Notes under the pieces: model-generated | What the model saw: only the letters and a program-made list of their open reading frames with translations | The model's database searches: none | What the model was told of the DNA's origin: nothing | Source of the DNA: Chitinophaga pinensis | Lineage (GTDB): Bacteria > Bacteroidota > Bacteroidia > UKL13-3 | Length of the DNA stretch: 17,089 nt | Assembly: GCA_945875195.1 (NCBI GenBank) | Contig: CAMCJW010000026.1 | Coordinates: 1-17,089, forward strand | Direction: 5' to 3' | Shown here: piece after piece, positions 14,910 to 17,089 of the stretch | How positions within the stretch are numbered: the first letter of the stretch is position 1 | Layout of the letters: every line of letters starts with the position of its first letter | Program-made: the position numbers and the translations under genes

Positions 14910-15146
14910 ATGAAATACGTGATTGATTTACCAACGTCTCAAAAGCAAAAGTTAGTTTTAACTTTATTAAAAGAATTAGGAATAACTGCTGAAAAGGCCA
15001 TTGGAACATTGAAACCACTAACTGCAAAGGATGTCGCTTTAGGTATAGGTAGAAAGGCAACCAAAGAAGAATTGATAGACTATATCAAACGTGTTGAAGA
15101 AAGTGAAAGCTTGGACCTTGATAGTCTTATTGAAGCTTATAAGTAA
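14910..15146 (+). CDS. Antitoxin-like small protein of a decayed toxin-antitoxin pair
   Basis: This is a 78-residue protein that starts MKYVIDLPTSQKQKLVLTLL and has a charged helical C-terminus (TKEELIDYIKRVEESESLDLD). Size, charge pattern and the one-base overlap (TAATG) with the next frame match small type II antitoxins of Bacteroidota. I cannot assign a named family. The frame itself is intact. The companion toxin is truncated, so the antitoxin would have no partner here. Confidence 0.6.
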   Translation: MKYVIDLPTSQKQKLVLTLLKELGITAEKAIGTLKPLTAKDVALGIGRKATKEELIDYIKRVEESESLDLDSLIEAYK

Positions 15147-15250
15147 TGAGAATTACAATTAAGGCAGAGGCTGCCGCAACTATAAATGAAATTGTGCGTT
15201 TTGTTGATTCAAAAAACACCCCTGGAAGTGGTAAGCATAAAGCAAATTGA
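15146..15250 (+). pseudogene. RelE/ParE-like toxin, truncated to 34 residues
   Basis: The ATG overlaps the antitoxin stop. The frame reads MRITIKAEAAATINEIVRFV then DSKNTPGSGKHKAN and stops. The opening and the N-T-P-G-S-G motif after the first helix resemble RelE/ParE-type toxins of Bacteroidota, which normally run to about 95 residues. The catalytic C-terminal strand is missing, so it should be inactive. Confidence 0.5.
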
Positions 15251-15282
15251 GATTAAAACAATAATTCATGGGGCACTTTTAA

Positions 15283-15380
15283 ATTATTAAAAGAGAATTT
15301 GATTTAGCTCAAGATTGGAAACCTGATTTACAAGGTGTAGTTTAGCGGGTGATTGCTTTGCAAAATATGTTAATTATTGA
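15283..15380 (+). pseudogene. Frameshifted 3' relic of an unidentified gene
   Basis: One frame gives REFDLAQDWKPDLQGVV and then stops at 15343. Restoring a single lost T in the TTT run near 15340 continues it as LAGDCFAKYVNY and a TGA at 15378. The continuous sense across the shift suggests a real coding end with a one-base deletion. I do not recognise the family. It overlaps the 3' end of the opposite-strand immunity gene by seven bases. Confidence 0.4.
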
Positions 15381-15796
15381 TTAATAATCCATTTTCCAAA
15401 AAGGCCCTCTGTAGTATACACCTTCCCATAATTGTTAATACTAATAACCTTTAAATCTTTGGATTGGAATAAAATCGGGGAATTACCTATTCTCAAGATG
15501 CTTTCATTTGATATTTGGAAACTATAAATCTGAGTCAATTCTATATTTAATCTGCAATTTACTGCAATTTCGTCAACTAACTTTTCTGGATTAATTTCCT
15601 TTTTCTTTTTTACCACTACCTCAAACAATGAGTCATTCTTTATATTTTTCAACTTATAGAAATAATAAAATGGGAAAGAAAATGAATCCAACTCTACAAG
15701 GATAAATTCCTCTTTAAAAGATTGTTTAATATTCCTATCAAACATTTGATTTGAACATAAAACTATAACTATAATTGTAAAGGATAAGAATTTCAT
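15374..15796 (-). CDS. Putative exported immunity protein for toxin 3
   Basis: This is a 140-residue protein with an N-terminal hydrophobic signal (MKFLSFTIIVIVLCSNQMF, possible lipid Cys14). The mature part has alternating beta strands and a lysine run (VVVKKKKEINPEK) and ends EGLFGKWIINQ. No known family is recognised. It starts one base after the stop of the Rhs-tip gene, the tightest coupling apart from toxin 1, and both lie on the minus strand. The position argues for immunity. The signal segment argues for a periplasmic site of action. Confidence 0.58.
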   Translation of the reverse strand: MKFLSFTIIVIVLCSNQMFDRNIKQSFKEEFILVELDSFSFPFYYFYKLKNIKNDSLFEVVVKKKKEINPEKLVDEIAVNCRLNIELTQIYSFQISNESILRIGNSPILFQSKDLKVISINNYGKVYTTEGLFGKWIINQ

Positions 15797-15797
15797 T

Positions 15798-16790
15798 TTA
15801 ATTTTTTAAATCATTTGTGCGACCACTTTTACCTCCTTGATTTCCTCCTGATGGAACAATCTTAGAAGGATTTTTAGGAGCTTCAAATCCATTTTTAGGC
15901 TTTCCCATATTGATTACATCCTTTGTATAATCTATAATGTCGTATTTGGAGCAATCTGTTAAATAGATCATATCAGGGTCTATTGAAGAACTCATTGGAG
16001 TTAATTGGGCCATATTCGGAGTTAATGCCAATGCCTTTTTATGGGCGTTTGTATAACCAGAATAACCTTCCCCTGGATTATCTTGCCCACCAATATAGGA
16101 CTCTAATGCCTCATGAAGTACATTTTCTCCTGTAGTTCCAGCACCTGGGATTTTTGAATTACCAATTTTTTCCAATTGATCCATGTTTATTAATTGTTTT
16201 GTTACAACAATTTCTTTAGTTTGAAATTTATCATCACCTGTGATTAACCTTTTTACACTTACCTCATAAGAGCCCCCCAGCATTATATCTCCATTTGGCG
16301 CTTTTGTAGCTTTTGTTGTATATAATTCCACACGAATATTTGGATTGTTTATAGCTTCCAAAAGTTTCGCATCAGCAGGGTTTTTAGGCAGTCCAGTTGC
16401 CATTATTTGTCCAGTTTCTATGTTATAAATTAATTGCAATGATGTTGACGTTTTTAATGCGTTAACAGCCTTTTCTGCATCTTTGCCAAAAATGAAAACT
16501 TCTTTACCATCCTTATCAATAAAAATTATAGGATTGTCTGCCCCAAACTGAAATGAGCTTTGCGATGGATACTTCCTAACCAAAGGGTCAACACTCATCC
16601 ACCTCCCCAACCTCGCATCATAAATCCTCGCTCCAAAATCATAGGCATTTCCTTCGCCGTATGTCTCATTGTCTTTCTCTTGACCATTGAAGGAGAAGCG
16701 GTAACTTACACCACAACCTTGTAAACCCTTTATAGGCTTGCTATAATGGCAGTTTTCAGGTATATGAAAATGAGAATAAGTTAAACGCAT
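15798..16790 (-). CDS. Orphan Rhs core-tip protein with zincin-like cargo (toxin 3)
   Basis: This is a 330-residue protein from the ATG at 16790. An upstream TTG at 16802 would add four residues and is not needed. The head is MRLTYSHFHIPENCHYSKPI. The Rhs core is at about 30-95 (YRFSFNGQEKDNE, GNAYDFGARIYDARLGRWMSVDP, GADNPIIFIDKDGKE). The cargo (about 96-330) contains ENVLHEALESYIGG with H226, E227 and E230, and AHKKAL with H250. This HExxE...H layout resembles zinc metallopeptidase toxins, although the usual second His of HExxH is Glu here. The C-terminus is low-complexity and basic (SGGNQGGKSGRTNDLKN). It has no YD-repeat body. The head and promoter region are duplicated upstream (16845-16982). 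Confidence 0.7.
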   Translation of the reverse strand: MRLTYSHFHIPENCHYSKPIKGLQGCGVSYRFSFNGQEKDNETYGEGNAYDFGARIYDARLGRWMSVDPLVRKYPSQSSFQFGADNPIIFIDKDGKEVFIFGKDAEKAVNALKTSTSLQLIYNIETGQIMATGLPKNPADAKLLEAINNPNIRVELYTTKATKAPNGDIMLGGSYEVSVKRLITGDDKFQTKEIVVTKQLINMDQLEKIGNSKIPGAGTTGENVLHEALESYIGGQDNPGEGYSGYTNAHKKALALTPNMAQLTPMSSSIDPDMIYLTDCSKYDIIDYTKDVINMGKPKNGFEAPKNPSKIVPSGGNQGGKSGRTNDLKN

Positions 16791-16844
16791 TTTGTTATTC
16801 AAATAACGTAGTTTTTTTATTAAATAAAACGTTTTAGTTTTGGT

Positions 16845-16982
16845 CTAGGCGGATTGATTGTTACTTTCACTTTTTCCATTTAAGTGGAAGTGACAGCTTT
16901 TCCCACAACCTTTCAAACCCTTTATAGGCTTGCTATAATGGCAGTATTTTCGTATGTGAAAATGAGAATAAGATAAACGCAT
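16845..16982 (-). pseudogene. Degenerate duplicate of the toxin 3 head (45 codons)
   Basis: The frame reads MRLSYSHFHIRKYCHYSKPI, then KGLKGCGKSCHFHLNGKSES, and stops at 16845-16847. The first 26 residues follow the head of toxin 3 closely. The core entry YRFSFNGQEKDNE has decayed to CHFHLNGKSESNN and nothing of the core beyond it remains. It is either a relic or a short peptide gene. Confidence 0.6.
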
Positions 16983-17058
16983 TTTGTAATTCAAATAACG
17001 TGGTTATTATATTAAAAAATTGCTTTAGTATTTTATCTAAAGTGGTTTTTATGTTAAT

Positions 17059-17088
17059 TTACCTTTTTCCACTAGAATAGAAGCGGTA
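17059..17088 (-). pseudogene. Third, more decayed Rhs core-entry relic (cut by window edge)
   Basis: The frame reads YRFYSSGKR and then TAA. It begins with the same TTACCGCTTC as the intact cassette. Its head lies beyond the right edge. Confidence 0.45.
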
Positions 17089-17089
17089 A

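Larger units (their letters stand above)
16785..17088 (-). repeat. Tandem ~192-bp repeats of the Rhs head and its 5' region
   Basis: The start codons of the head lie at 16790 and 16982, 192 bp apart, and long stretches match. Examples are CCTATAAAGGGTTT, GCCATTATAGCAAGC and ACGTTATTTGAAT(A/T)ACAAA before each ATG. A third copy of the core entry (TTACCGCTTC) closes the window. The copies differ by scattered substitutions, so the duplication is not recent. Confidence 0.75.

Overview
The window is AT-rich and looks like Bacteroidota chromosome (a chitinophagal, sphingobacterial or flavobacterial relative). Three things point there: a giant surface protein with a type IX secretion (T9SS) sorting domain, several promoter-like TTTG / TAnnTTTG pairs, and Rhs core motifs of the Bacteroidota style (FNGQEKDNE). 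The left edge is a core gene (gapA, start of the gene only). Most of the rest is accessory DNA with many broken genes.

Layout. 1-203 gapA start (-). 384-1076 small lipoprotein (+). 1088-2404 DUF4143-type ATPase (-), followed by a 17-codon relic of a second copy of the lipoprotein. 2807-2878 tRNA-Glu with a poorly paired acceptor stem. 2986-3228 XRE regulator (-), abutted by an IS21-family element (about 3248-5845, istA-istB) whose other end cuts into a PIN-domain toxin. 6203-7776 first orphan Rhs-tip toxin plus exported partner, closed by a perfect 18-bp terminator hairpin. 8107-10620 T9SS-exported FG-GAP/IPT protein. 10941-12777 a pair of tyrosine recombinases, the second with degraded catalytic residues. 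12902-14382 second orphan Rhs-tip plus MORN-like partner (-). 14551-14705 a tRNA-Ser 3' fragment between two related palindromes, then a terminator. 14910-15380 a decayed toxin-antitoxin module. 15374-16790 third orphan Rhs-tip plus exported partner (-). 16803-17089 two more decaying copies of the Rhs head in tandem.

Main theme. Three separate Rhs-tip cassettes each consist of a short head, the conserved Rhs core (about 60 residues) and a different C-terminal cargo. None has the long YD-repeat Rhs body. Each is followed at once by a small gene with an N-terminal signal or hydrophobic segment, placed as an immunity gene. One cargo carries an M15-like zinc peptidase signature and one a zincin-like HExxE...H pattern, which fits targets in the periplasm and exported immunity proteins. 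The cassettes share an almost identical 20-bp DNA block at the core entry, a plausible point for homologous exchange with a full-length Rhs gene elsewhere. The recombinase pair, IS21 element, tRNA-Ser fragment and toxin-antitoxin debris fit a cassette-rich integration hot spot. That reading is inference.
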